Below are positions 16,975 to 24,438 of a stretch of DNA of 33,402 nucleotides, in pieces. The translations under genes were made by a program, and so were the position numbers. Each line of letters begins with the position of its first letter. Within the stretch, counting starts at the first letter, position 1. The stretch is from an uncultured Alphaproteobacteria bacterium. Lineage in GTDB: Bacteria > Pseudomonadota > Alphaproteobacteria > UBA7887. The DNA is taken from contig CACETT010000011.1 in assembly GCA_902562525.1 (NCBI GenBank), positions 1-33,402 of the forward strand, read 5' to 3'. The notes below the pieces were generated by a model. The model worked only from the letters and a program-made list of their open reading frames with translations. It was not told the origin of the DNA and did not search any database.

Positions 16975-17673
16975 TTAAGAGTCAGGACCCTCATCCTTGC
17001 CAGAATCTACCGTATTAGATCTTTCTTCCAGATTCTTGATTCGGGAATCTAGCTCCCGAACTTGCTCAAGCATTTTCTCAAGTGCTTTCGCCACTGGATC
17101 AGGGATGTTTTCCGGTGTTCCATATGCTAGAAAACCAGTTTGAGGCGAGTGACTTTTGGCTCGCACCGCTTTAGCTGGTACTCCGACTACTGTTGTTTCT
17201 GCCGCTACATCGGCCACGACCACTGCATTAGATCCAATACGGGCATTTTTTCCAATGGTAATTGGCCCTAAAACTTTTGCTCCCGCGCCTACGATTACAC
17301 CATTTTCCAGTGTTGGGTGGCGTTTGATGCCGCGCTCTAACGATGTTCCACCGAGTGTGACACCTTGGTACAGGGTTACGTCATCTCCAATTTCTGTGGT
17401 GGCGCCAATGACTACTCCCATCCCGTGGTCAATGAATAGACGTTGTCCAATAATTGCGGCGGGATGAATTTCTATGCCCGTCAAGACCCTCCCCAAATGT
17501 GAAATAAACCTGCCTAGCCATTTAAAGTTGTTTTTCCAGGCTCGATTGCTGGCCCAGTAGAAAACCATGGCGTGAAATCCTGGGTAGCAAAAAACTACCT
17601 CAAGGGGGGATCGAGCAGCTGGATCGTGCTCTAAAATTACCGAAATTTGATTACGCATATTCTTGAAAATCAT
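16975..17673 (-). CDS. cysE: Serine O-acetyltransferase CysE
   Basis: Makes O-acetylserine from serine and acetyl-CoA, the committed step of cysteine synthesis. The 232-residue protein is of the short bacterial type: N-terminal helices ([13 protein letters not shown]), then a left-handed beta-helix of hexapeptide repeats with the active-site DHGMGVVIG (His83) and RHPTLENGV (His119), and [10 protein letters not shown] at the end of the helix. Beyond residue 190 is an extra charged tail that is likely coiled coil and ends in DEGPDS. It lacks the C-terminal Ile that most CysE proteins use to dock into CysK, so the classical cysteine synthase complex is unlikely. It is the first gene of the minus-strand sulfur group, with a promoter and operator-like site upstream. 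Confidence 0.95.
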   Translation of the reverse strand: MIFKNMRNQISVILEHDPAARSPLEVVFCYPGFHAMVFYWASNRAWKNNFKWLGRFISHLGRVLTGIEIHPAAIIGQRLFIDHGMGVVIGATTEIGDDVTLYQGVTLGGTSLERGIKRHPTLENGVIVGAGAKVLGPITIGKNARIGSNAVVVADVAAETTVVGVPAKAVRAKSHSPQTGFLAYGTPENIPDPVAKALEKMLEQVRELDSRIKNLEERSNTVDSGKDEGPDS

Positions 17674-17753
17674 GATGCTTATTGTGGTATGATACGGGAC
17701 TGAGGTAGAAAATGGCTTAAGTTTCGCCTCCAGTTCAGGAAGGTATAGTCGTG

Positions 17754-17782
17754 GATATAAGATTCTTGATTAACCCAGTCAA
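17754..17782 (-). promoter_or_regulatory. Promoter of the cysE-desulfurase operon
   Basis: On the minus strand TTGACT (17777-17782) is separated by exactly 17 bases from TATATC (17754-17759). Both hexamers match the sigma-70 consensus closely. Predicted start near 17747, giving a leader of about 74 bases to the cysE ATG. Confidence 0.6.
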
Positions 17783-17786
17783 GAAT
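17762..17786. promoter_or_regulatory. IscR-like (Rrf2-family) operator overlapping the cysE promoter
   Basis: A 25-bp inverted repeat with perfect 8-bp arms, ATTCTTGA and TCAAGAAT, around a 9-base centre. It covers the -35 hexamer and most of the spacer of the cysE promoter. Compared from memory with the 25-bp E. coli IscR type-1 consensus, about 20 positions agree, including the A-G-T-C of the right arm. The position would suit repression by IscR or a related Rrf2 protein such as CymR, which controls cysteine metabolism in Firmicutes. It could alternatively be a LysR-type site. No regulator gene lies in the window. Confidence 0.5.
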
Positions 17787-17870
17787 TTGGTCGTTGTTTT
17801 TCCTGTGGGCAGGCCTATTAGGTGGCTGGAAGTTTGGGATGTTGCAACCATTGATTGAGGAGAAGGCGCT

Positions 17871-18527
17871 GTGCCAGAGGTGATATTGAATGGCCCTGAA
17901 GGAAGACTGGAAGGCCGATACCAACATGGAAAGGGTGAAGATGCCCCTTTGGCTATAGTTTTGCACCCCCACCCAGAACATGGGGGAAATATGAACAATA
18001 AAGTCGTTTATCGTGTTTTCCAGACGTTTTCCTCAATGGGTTTTTCTACACTTAGATTTAATTTCCGGGGGGTTGGACGAAGTCAGGGCGAATATGATTT
18101 CGGGCAAGGTGAGCTAAGTGACGCTGCTTCAGCCTTGGATTGGATGCAGAGTTTTAATGGGGATGCCCGCGCCTGTTGGGTGAGTGGGTTTTCTTTTGGA
18201 GCTTGGATATCATTTCAGCTTCTTATGAGACGCCCAGAGATAACAGGCTTTGTGAATATTGCTCCACCTGCAAATATATACGATTTCTCGTTTCTTGCCC
18301 CTTGCCCTGTTTCAGGGATGGTGATTCAGGGGACGTCTGATGAGATAGTATCTGAGCCCGATGTGGCTAAGTTGGCTCAAAAATTATCTAATCAAAGGTT
18401 CGTTGATATTGATTATGTTAAATTGCGAGGAGCCGACCATTTTTTTGGTGAGTATTTAGATAAGATTTCAGACCGCACAGAAAAGTACGTTAGAAAACGT
18501 ATGAAGGAGCTCGGTATTAATTGGTAA
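17871..18527 (+). CDS. Alpha/beta hydrolase (serine esterase-like)
   Basis: Compact alpha/beta-hydrolase of 218 residues without signal peptide, probably a cytoplasmic esterase or thioesterase; the substrate is unknown. Hallmarks are the HPHPEHGGNMNNKV segment near residues 32-45 (characteristic of this subfamily, oxyanion-hole side), nucleophile Ser108 in SGFSFGA, acid Asp157 in GTSDEIV and His190 in GADHFF, in the right order for a catalytic triad. The start is GTG, with a strong GAGGAGAAGG just upstream. It is divergent from cysE; a weak promoter (TTGTTT, 16 bases, TATTAG) may lie near 17794-17821. Homologues are commonly found beside cysteine desulfurase genes in alphaproteobacteria as far as I recall, which would fit an Fe-S related role, but that is inference. 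Confidence 0.88.
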   Translation: MPEVILNGPEGRLEGRYQHGKGEDAPLAIVLHPHPEHGGNMNNKVVYRVFQTFSSMGFSTLRFNFRGVGRSQGEYDFGQGELSDAASALDWMQSFNGDARACWVSGFSFGAWISFQLLMRRPEITGFVNIAPPANIYDFSFLAPCPVSGMVIQGTSDEIVSEPDVAKLAQKLSNQRFVDIDYVKLRGADHFFGEYLDKISDRTEKYVRKRMKELGINW

Positions 18528-18565
18528 GGATGGCAAGAAACCTTTGAGCCAGGCGGCAAGTGTGA

Positions 18566-19666
18566 CTAGTTTTGAGGAGATGGGAACAATACTCCACCTT
18601 TCATGGGAAACGGTACTCCAGTCGTCATGGGGTAGCTTAGCGGCAGGTTTCTAAGGGTTCTAACAGCTAAAAACCCCATCAATTGGGCCTCCAAAGAGTC
18701 GCCAGACCAACCTACAACTTCCACAGGATCAACAGGGGCGGAAAGTGATTTTTGTAAGCAGCCCATCAGTGTTTTATTTTTTCTACCGCCGCCACTTACT
18801 AGCCATTTACACGGTAGTTTTGGAAGCTGTTTGGCTCCCATGGAAATAGCTTCAGATGTGAAAGCGGTTAGGGTAGCTGCACCATCTTGCAGGTTGAGGT
18901 CCTTCAGTGCAGCCCGGCTTACTGTTTTGAAATGGTTTCTATCCAGAGATTTTGGTGCTGGTAAGGAAAAAAACGGGTCATTTAACAACTTCTCAAGGGC
19001 CTTTCTTGATACAATACCTGTCTCACCAAATTTCCCATTTTTATCCATTTTCATCTCGGTTTTTTCGGCTACCCAGTCATCTAGGAGTGCATTTCCTGGC
19101 CCTGTATCAAATGCAATCATTGAATTGTGATCGACCCAGGTAAGGTTTGCGACGCCTCCTATATTCAGAATCGCGATAGGTTTTTTGAGACTACTAGAGA
19201 GCGCTCTATGGAATACGGGTGCGAGTGGGGCTCCTTCCCCGCCGTGGGCGACGTCATTACTTCTAAAATCGCCAACCACTTTAGTATTGAACTCTGATGC
19301 TAGAGATTGGGGGTCACCGATTTGAATAGTTTGGCCTAAATTTGGAGCATGCATGATAGTTTGGCCATGAACTCCAATCACGTCGATGTTATCAATCGTT
19401 GTCGGATTAGTTGCCAGAAACGTCCTGATAGCCGAAATGTATGCTTCAGTGACCATATTTTCCGTTGATTCCAAGTATTTACTTTTCCCCAAGACTGCAA
19501 GCAGCTGTTGGCGGGTTTCCTCGTTATAGGGGATCGTTGCCGATGGCCCCAGCTCTACTATTTTTTTTCCATCGGTGGTAATCTGGGCTATGTCGACACC
19601 GTCTAGTGAGGTGCCACTCATTAACCCTAGTGCGCACAGATTTGGGGCATCGCTTTTTTCCACCAT
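18566..19666 (-). CDS. anmK: Anhydro-N-acetylmuramic acid kinase
   Basis: Phosphorylates and opens 1,6-anhydro-MurNAc to MurNAc 6-phosphate with ATP, part of cell-wall recycling in the cytoplasm. The 366-residue protein shows the family motifs GLMSGTSLDGVD (residues 14-25), VIGVHGQTIMHAP, NIGGVANLTW, the catalytic FDTGPGNALLDDW and the late VSGGGRKNKTLM, followed by the GWSGDSLEAQLMGFLAVR region. Length is normal. It is divergent from tyrS with 90 bases between starts, an arrangement I associate with alphaproteobacteria. No other recycling gene (murQ, nagZ, ampG) is in the window. It converges with the alpha/beta hydrolase (38-base gap). Confidence 0.96.
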   Translation of the reverse strand: MVEKSDAPNLCALGLMSGTSLDGVDIAQITTDGKKIVELGPSATIPYNEETRQQLLAVLGKSKYLESTENMVTEAYISAIRTFLATNPTTIDNIDVIGVHGQTIMHAPNLGQTIQIGDPQSLASEFNTKVVGDFRSNDVAHGGEGAPLAPVFHRALSSSLKKPIAILNIGGVANLTWVDHNSMIAFDTGPGNALLDDWVAEKTEMKMDKNGKFGETGIVSRKALEKLLNDPFFSLPAPKSLDRNHFKTVSRAALKDLNLQDGAATLTAFTSEAISMGAKQLPKLPCKWLVSGGGRKNKTLMGCLQKSLSAPVDPVEVVGWSGDSLEAQLMGFLAVRTLRNLPLSYPMTTGVPFPMKGGVLFPSPQN

Positions 19667-19681
19667 TAGTTCCCTGTGTAG

Positions 19682-19709
19682 TTGATAGAAGGATTAATCC
19701 GCTTATGCT
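19682..19709 (+). promoter_or_regulatory. Likely tyrS promoter
   Basis: TTGATA (19682-19687) is separated by 16 bases from TATGCT (19704-19709). The spacer contains a perfect 10-bp palindrome, GGATTAATCC (19691-19700), which could be a regulator site or chance. The start of transcription would be about 40 bases before the ATG. Confidence 0.45.
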
Positions 19710-19756
19710 ACTAGGTTTATAGAATTTTGTCGGAAAAATAAGTGTGGATAAGATCA

Positions 19757-21013
19757 ATGGCCAAGCCAAAATCCCAATTGCTCGAGACCTTCATTGAAAG
19801 AGGTTACCTGCATCAATGTACAGATATGCTTGGTTTGGACGATCTTGCTCGAACAGAGTCAATAGTTGGTTATATTGGGTTTGACTGTACTGCCGATAGT
19901 TTGCATGTAGGTAGTTTAATACCGATTATGTTGCTTCGCCACCTGCAGCAAGCGGGACACAAGCCACTTGTCTTGCTGGGTGGGGGGACCACCAAAATAG
20001 GTGACCCTTCAGGGCGCGACCAGAGTCGCCAATTGCTTGGGGATGAAGAAATAACAAAAAATATGCTCAGTTTGAGAAAGGTGTTTGAACGTTATTTAAC
20101 CTTTGGGGATGGTCCTACTGACGCGGTGATTGTAAACAATGCCGAGTGGTTGGAAGAGCTAAATTATGTGGAGTTTCTTAGAGAGTATGGGCGACATTTT
20201 TCAATTAATAGAATGCTTGGATTTGATTCGGTCAAGCTAAGATTGGAAAGAGAGCAACCTCTAAGTTTCCTGGAATTTAATTATATGATTTTTCAGGCCT
20301 ACGATTTTCTTGAATTGTCCAGGCGACATGGTTGTTTGCTGCAATTAGGGGGATCCGATCAGTGGGGGAATATTGTTAATGGGGTAGAATTAACCAGGCG
20401 GGTTGATAGTAGGACGCTGTATGGAGTTACTTCGCCGCTTCTTGAGACGGCTTCTGGCCAGAAAATGGGGAAGACAGCAGCAGGAGCTGTCTGGTTGAAC
20501 GAAGAACGTCTGTCTAGCTACGACTATTGGCAATATTGGCGTAACGTCGAGGATGCAGATGTCGGTAGATTTCTGGGATTATTTACTGATATGCCTCTCG
20601 ATGAGATTGGGCGGCTCTCTGCCCTAAAGGGAACGGAAATTAACGAGGCTAAAAAAATTCTGGCCGATAAAGCCACGGAATTGTGCCGCGGTCGTGAAGC
20701 ATCAGAGAAGGCGGCATCAACTGCCTATGCAACTTTTGATTTGGGGACTATTGGGGATGATCTTCCGACATTTGATATTGAGGCCGCTGCCTTAGTGAAA
20801 GGGTTGACCTTGTTTGAAGCGTATAAGAATGTTGCGGGCTTGGCTAATTCCAAAGGAGAGGTCAGGCGATTGGTGGGACAGGGTGGCGCAAGGATAAACG
20901 ATGCTCCAATATCTTCGATTGACTATTTAATCACGGCTTCCGATGTAAATAGTCAGGGTTTGGTAAAACTCTCCTCGGGAAAAAAACGGCACTGCTTGCT
21001 GCGGCCAAAATAG
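19757..21013 (+). CDS. tyrS: Tyrosyl-tRNA synthetase
   Basis: Class I synthetase that charges tRNA-Tyr. The 418-residue protein has the bacterial TyrRS pattern: HIGH-type signature HVGS (residues 50-53, in TADSLHVGSL), LGGSDQWGNI tyrosine/AMP region, KMSKS-type signature KMGKT near residue 236, and a C-terminal S4-like RNA-binding domain (GGARINDAPISS). A GTG at 19742 would add five residues, but ATG 19757 (MAKPKSQLLETF) matches the family start. No T-box leader was seen. The stop is 23 bases from the convergent AsmA-like gene. Confidence 0.97.
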   Translation: MAKPKSQLLETFIERGYLHQCTDMLGLDDLARTESIVGYIGFDCTADSLHVGSLIPIMLLRHLQQAGHKPLVLLGGGTTKIGDPSGRDQSRQLLGDEEITKNMLSLRKVFERYLTFGDGPTDAVIVNNAEWLEELNYVEFLREYGRHFSINRMLGFDSVKLRLEREQPLSFLEFNYMIFQAYDFLELSRRHGCLLQLGGSDQWGNIVNGVELTRRVDSRTLYGVTSPLLETASGQKMGKTAAGAVWLNEERLSSYDYWQYWRNVEDADVGRFLGLFTDMPLDEIGRLSALKGTEINEAKKILADKATELCRGREASEKAASTAYATFDLGTIGDDLPTFDIEAAALVKGLTLFEAYKNVAGLANSKGEVRRLVGQGGARINDAPISSIDYLITASDVNSQGLVKLSSGKKRHCLLRPK

Positions 21014-21036
21014 ACCGGGTCACCTTGATAATGGCG

Positions 21037-24000
21037 TTATTCGTTAGCTTGTGTGTTATCAGGGGAAAACAAGTCAAATAAATCCCGCAATATTCCAGGG
21101 GCAAGCACCGTTAGCGGGTTTACAAAAATTTCCAGGTCATCTGTAGGCCCTTTAGCGCTGTAGTTAGCAGCAAAAATGCCTTCTTTTTCCGGTCCAGTTA
21201 ATATGTCTCCAATCACCGGTACTGTTCCCACAAGGTTATTTAAAAGATAGGCAGGTATAATTGTTCCTCGGATATCCGCTGAGTTGCTCGCGAGGTTTAC
21301 CTTCCCATCCACGGTTATTCCCAGAGAAACGCCGCTTGCCCTTGCCTTAAGGAGTTCTAGGTTGGAGTTCTTGTAACGAAACGGCGCATTAAGCCTCGCA
21401 AAGGGCACGCCCTTTCCCGCCAGTAACTCAAAGACGTTTACGGGCAGGGACATGGAGAGCAATTGAGCTAGGATGGGGGTGTTGGTTACGTGAAAATCTT
21501 CTATAATGCATTGGCCCTCAAGCATATTTTCATCGGAATTGCTCCCGTAACTGGCTGCTAAATATAGTTGTCCGCCAACTAGATTTGATGTCACCCCAAG
21601 AATTTGCAGAAACTCGCCAGCATTTTCCGATGCAATTATTATTTTTTGTTTCGCACCAGATCCTGTGATTTCTAGGCGAACTTTCTCTTGCTCGTTAAAG
21701 TATCCTTCTATTCTAGCCCGGATTAACTCGTCACCCTGAATGGAGATTTCCACTCGGATGTTATGAAGAATGTCTCCATTAGAAGAATAGAGATTTCCTA
21801 TCTTTCCAGATAGATTTAATGCTCCACCACCTGCTAGAGTTGTTGCCTCCTGGATGTTGTCGAATAGGTTAATCAGGGGTTGTGAGAGCGTTAAGTCTTG
21901 TGAATTTAGTAAGATATCAACCCCGTCTTCTGTAAGGGCGTCGTATTGTATCTCCGTATTAGAGAAAGTGGTCATTTCCCCAGTCGTTAATTTGTCTACA
22001 GATAAACGTCCCTTGCGCAATTTTATTTGCGGATTTTCTTTTCTTAATTCAAGTAAATCCATAGCTAGGAATTTCATGCCAAGGTCAATTTCATAAATTT
22101 TGTTATCGTTAAATAATATGTCGGCTGTTATTTTTTCGTTTTTGTAGGCAATATCTTGCAAGGAAATTTTCGTGATACTATTAGTTTCATTAAGTTCAAC
22201 TGTTACGGCCCCTTTTAGATCTTCCCCGCTGATATGGAATGTCATTGGGGAGGAAAGTTTCCATGCGTCAAGGTTAACGTGACTGGAGATATCAACTGGG
22301 TCGCCGATTTTTTTTTCAAAATTTATGCTAGGAAATGAGGCTGCTAAGCCTGCCGCATCTATATTTATAAGTGCGGTTTGGTGGCCATCTGTAAACGCAT
22401 TAATGGTTATCTCTAGTGCTACCTCGCCATCAGCAAAGAGAAAGAAATTCTCTAGTCCCTCCCCAAAATTTTCAGTTAAAGTGGTGCGAATAACGGCGCT
22501 TCCTATTGGGTCGGATGGCCCGCTATTTCGCGTTGTGCTCCACTCAATTGCAACTGGCGTTTGGTTAACAATGGCCTCAACGTGCCCACTTAGTTTGTGT
22601 TCGCCAAAAAAAACTCTTCCAGTGCCGTCCATAATATTAAGTTGGCGCTGGCCAAGGATGTGTTCGTTTCTTTGCAGTGTAAGTTGTTGAAAGGTGACCT
22701 CCCCTTTGGTGGTCAGGTCTTGCACCGTTAGGCCGCTGATCAAAGGGAAATGAACATTTAGGTTGGCCTTTGCCATTCCATTGAGTTGTTGATTTTGTTT
22801 AGATTTAAACCACTCGATAAACTTCGCGGAAAATCCAGGAAAAATAGTAAGGTCAGACAGGGGGCCGTGTGAACGAAGAGTTAAAAATCCAATCTCCTTC
22901 CCCGTGTAGACGTCTGAGAATTCCAATGTTGTTCCATCAATTTCTTGTTCGAGAATTTTCCCCGTTTCGATGTTGATATGAAGATCAACTCCGTCAAACC
23001 AGCCATCAGCAAAAAGATTTTGAGCGGGGGGAAGCCCATTTATATATTCAACCTCGGTATCATTCACTCTGAATGTCCCAAATATTTGATTACGCTCTAA
23101 ATTGTCCCTTTCCAGATCACTAACTGAGAAATCCAGATATGCAGTAATGGCCTCAAGAGTTCCCCCTGAAATGTTTTCTAAAACCCAGGTCCGTGTGCCG
23201 TTGGCAAGATTCTGGGGCCAAAGTGTGGAAAGTTGACCAACTGGGATTTGATGGGCCTCAAGGGATGCATTAATGTGGGGGTTAGAGTATAAGTTGGTTA
23301 GGGAGGCGTTGCCATTTATTTGGGAATCATCAATCGTTCCTTCGAAAGTCTCAAGGAAAATTGATGGGTTTTGGTTATTAAAATAACCTGCCATATACAG
23401 GTTTTCTACTTGGTGCTCACCAAAAAACATTGACTGGTCGTTAAAAGTAACTGAGCCTTCCGGACAAAATAGCTCAAATTCAATTTTTTTTATGTCAGAG
23501 AGTTTTTCAAAGCTTGTTGAAAAAGTGCCAGAAAGAGTTGCGTTAAGATAAGCCAAATTTTCAAGATTTTTGGAGATAAACTGGAATTGATTAGGTTTAA
23601 AATCAGAAAAGGAAAATTTAGTTTTCCAAACCCTGTCATCTTTTGAGTAATTTGCTTTTAAACCTATGCGGACCTCTTCCTCTCCCATATTAAGAGTGGA
23701 CGCGATAAATATAGTTACGCCCTGATCTGATTGTGTTAAATACCATTCTCTGCTGGTTGCTTCCCATATAGATAAGTGGGAAGAGTCGAGTACGGCTAAA
23801 TGGGTATTGGCAACATTGAGTTCTTCTATTCGTGGAAGCGCAGACTCAGGGGAGATTTCAGTGATGGCGTGGGATAGCTGTGGCAACGCCGATTCCAAGT
23901 AGTAATTAAAACCAGATTTGGTATCAGGTGCTGGATCTGTCCTTATTACTGGTCTAACTATTTCAAGATTAAGACTGCTTATATCTACTTTCGTAAATGT

Positions 24001-24438
24001 GATATTCCCACGCAATAAGGCGGGGACGCTAAGCCGGGCCGAAAATACCTCAGCCACAGCATTTACTTTTCCATCTGTTGTATTTGCCGAGAGATTTTGA
24101 CCAGTGAAGACAACATATGGCGCCCACTCCTGCCAGGAGGCTTGCAAGCTTTCGAACGTAACTTGGGTGGCAGAACTTTCGACATTTAGTAGCTGTTCAA
24201 GGTGTGGGCGGAGAAAGGTCAAGGAAACGGGGCCATCTGACATCCGCCACAACAAAAATGTTAGTATGATGATTGCAAGCGCAAGGACGCTGCCTAAGAC
24301 CTGCAGCATATTCCGAAGAATAGGAATAGCCAATTTAAGTGACTTATATTTATTATTAGGGTTTGAGCTCACGGGTTCTATGAATACAGGCGGTAGATTA
24401 GGATTTTTATGAAACTCCACCCTAGTGTTATTTCGCAT
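21037..24438 (-). CDS. Large AsmA/YhdP-like envelope protein (DUF3971 type)
   Basis: Giant inner-membrane-anchored protein of about 1133 residues. A proline-rich cytoplasmic head is followed by one membrane segment (about residues 45-65) and then an enormous periplasmic region of repeated beta strands. It carries the AsmA-like opening (LRPHLEQLLNVE...VTFESLQASWQEWAPYV) and the AsmA_2-like C-terminus (GVPFARLNAPFRYKNSNLELLKARASG...GTIIPAYLLNNLVGTVPVIGDILTG). YhdP/TamB/AsmA proteins are thought to form grooves that carry phospholipids between inner and outer membranes; a similar role here is inference. I use ATG 24438; an upstream TTG at 24447 and an internal GTG at 24423 are also possible. The 5' end overlaps that of the divergent glnE by about 30 bases. 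Confidence 0.88.
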   Translation of the reverse strand: MRNNTRVEFHKNPNLPPVFIEPVSSNPNNKYKSLKLAIPILRNMLQVLGSVLALAIIILTFLLWRMSDGPVSLTFLRPHLEQLLNVESSATQVTFESLQASWQEWAPYVVFTGQNLSANTTDGKVNAVAEVFSARLSVPALLRGNITFTKVDISSLNLEIVRPVIRTDPAPDTKSGFNYYLESALPQLSHAITEISPESALPRIEELNVANTHLAVLDSSHLSIWEATSREWYLTQSDQGVTIFIASTLNMGEEEVRIGLKANYSKDDRVWKTKFSFSDFKPNQFQFISKNLENLAYLNATLSGTFSTSFEKLSDIKKIEFELFCPEGSVTFNDQSMFFGEHQVENLYMAGYFNNQNPSIFLETFEGTIDDSQINGNASLTNLYSNPHINASLEAHQIPVGQLSTLWPQNLANGTRTWVLENISGGTLEAITAYLDFSVSDLERDNLERNQIFGTFRVNDTEVEYINGLPPAQNLFADGWFDGVDLHINIETGKILEQEIDGTTLEFSDVYTGKEIGFLTLRSHGPLSDLTIFPGFSAKFIEWFKSKQNQQLNGMAKANLNVHFPLISGLTVQDLTTKGEVTFQQLTLQRNEHILGQRQLNIMDGTGRVFFGEHKLSGHVEAIVNQTPVAIEWSTTRNSGPSDPIGSAVIRTTLTENFGEGLENFFLFADGEVALEITINAFTDGHQTALINIDAAGLAASFPSINFEKKIGDPVDISSHVNLDAWKLSSPMTFHISGEDLKGAVTVELNETNSITKISLQDIAYKNEKITADILFNDNKIYEIDLGMKFLAMDLLELRKENPQIKLRKGRLSVDKLTTGEMTTFSNTEIQYDALTEDGVDILLNSQDLTLSQPLINLFDNIQEATTLAGGGALNLSGKIGNLYSSNGDILHNIRVEISIQGDELIRARIEGYFNEQEKVRLEITGSGAKQKIIIASENAGEFLQILGVTSNLVGGQLYLAASYGSNSDENMLEGQCIIEDFHVTNTPILAQLLSMSLPVNVFELLAGKGVPFARLNAPFRYKNSNLELLKARASGVSLGITVDGKVNLASNSADIRGTIIPAYLLNNLVGTVPVIGDILTGPEKEGIFAANYSAKGPTDDLEIFVNPLTVLAPGILRDLFDLFSPDNTQANE

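Noticed and set aside
19667-19756. T-box or other tRNA-sensing leader before tyrS
   Set aside because: The gap is too short and has no T-box motif; alphaproteobacteria rarely use T-boxes.
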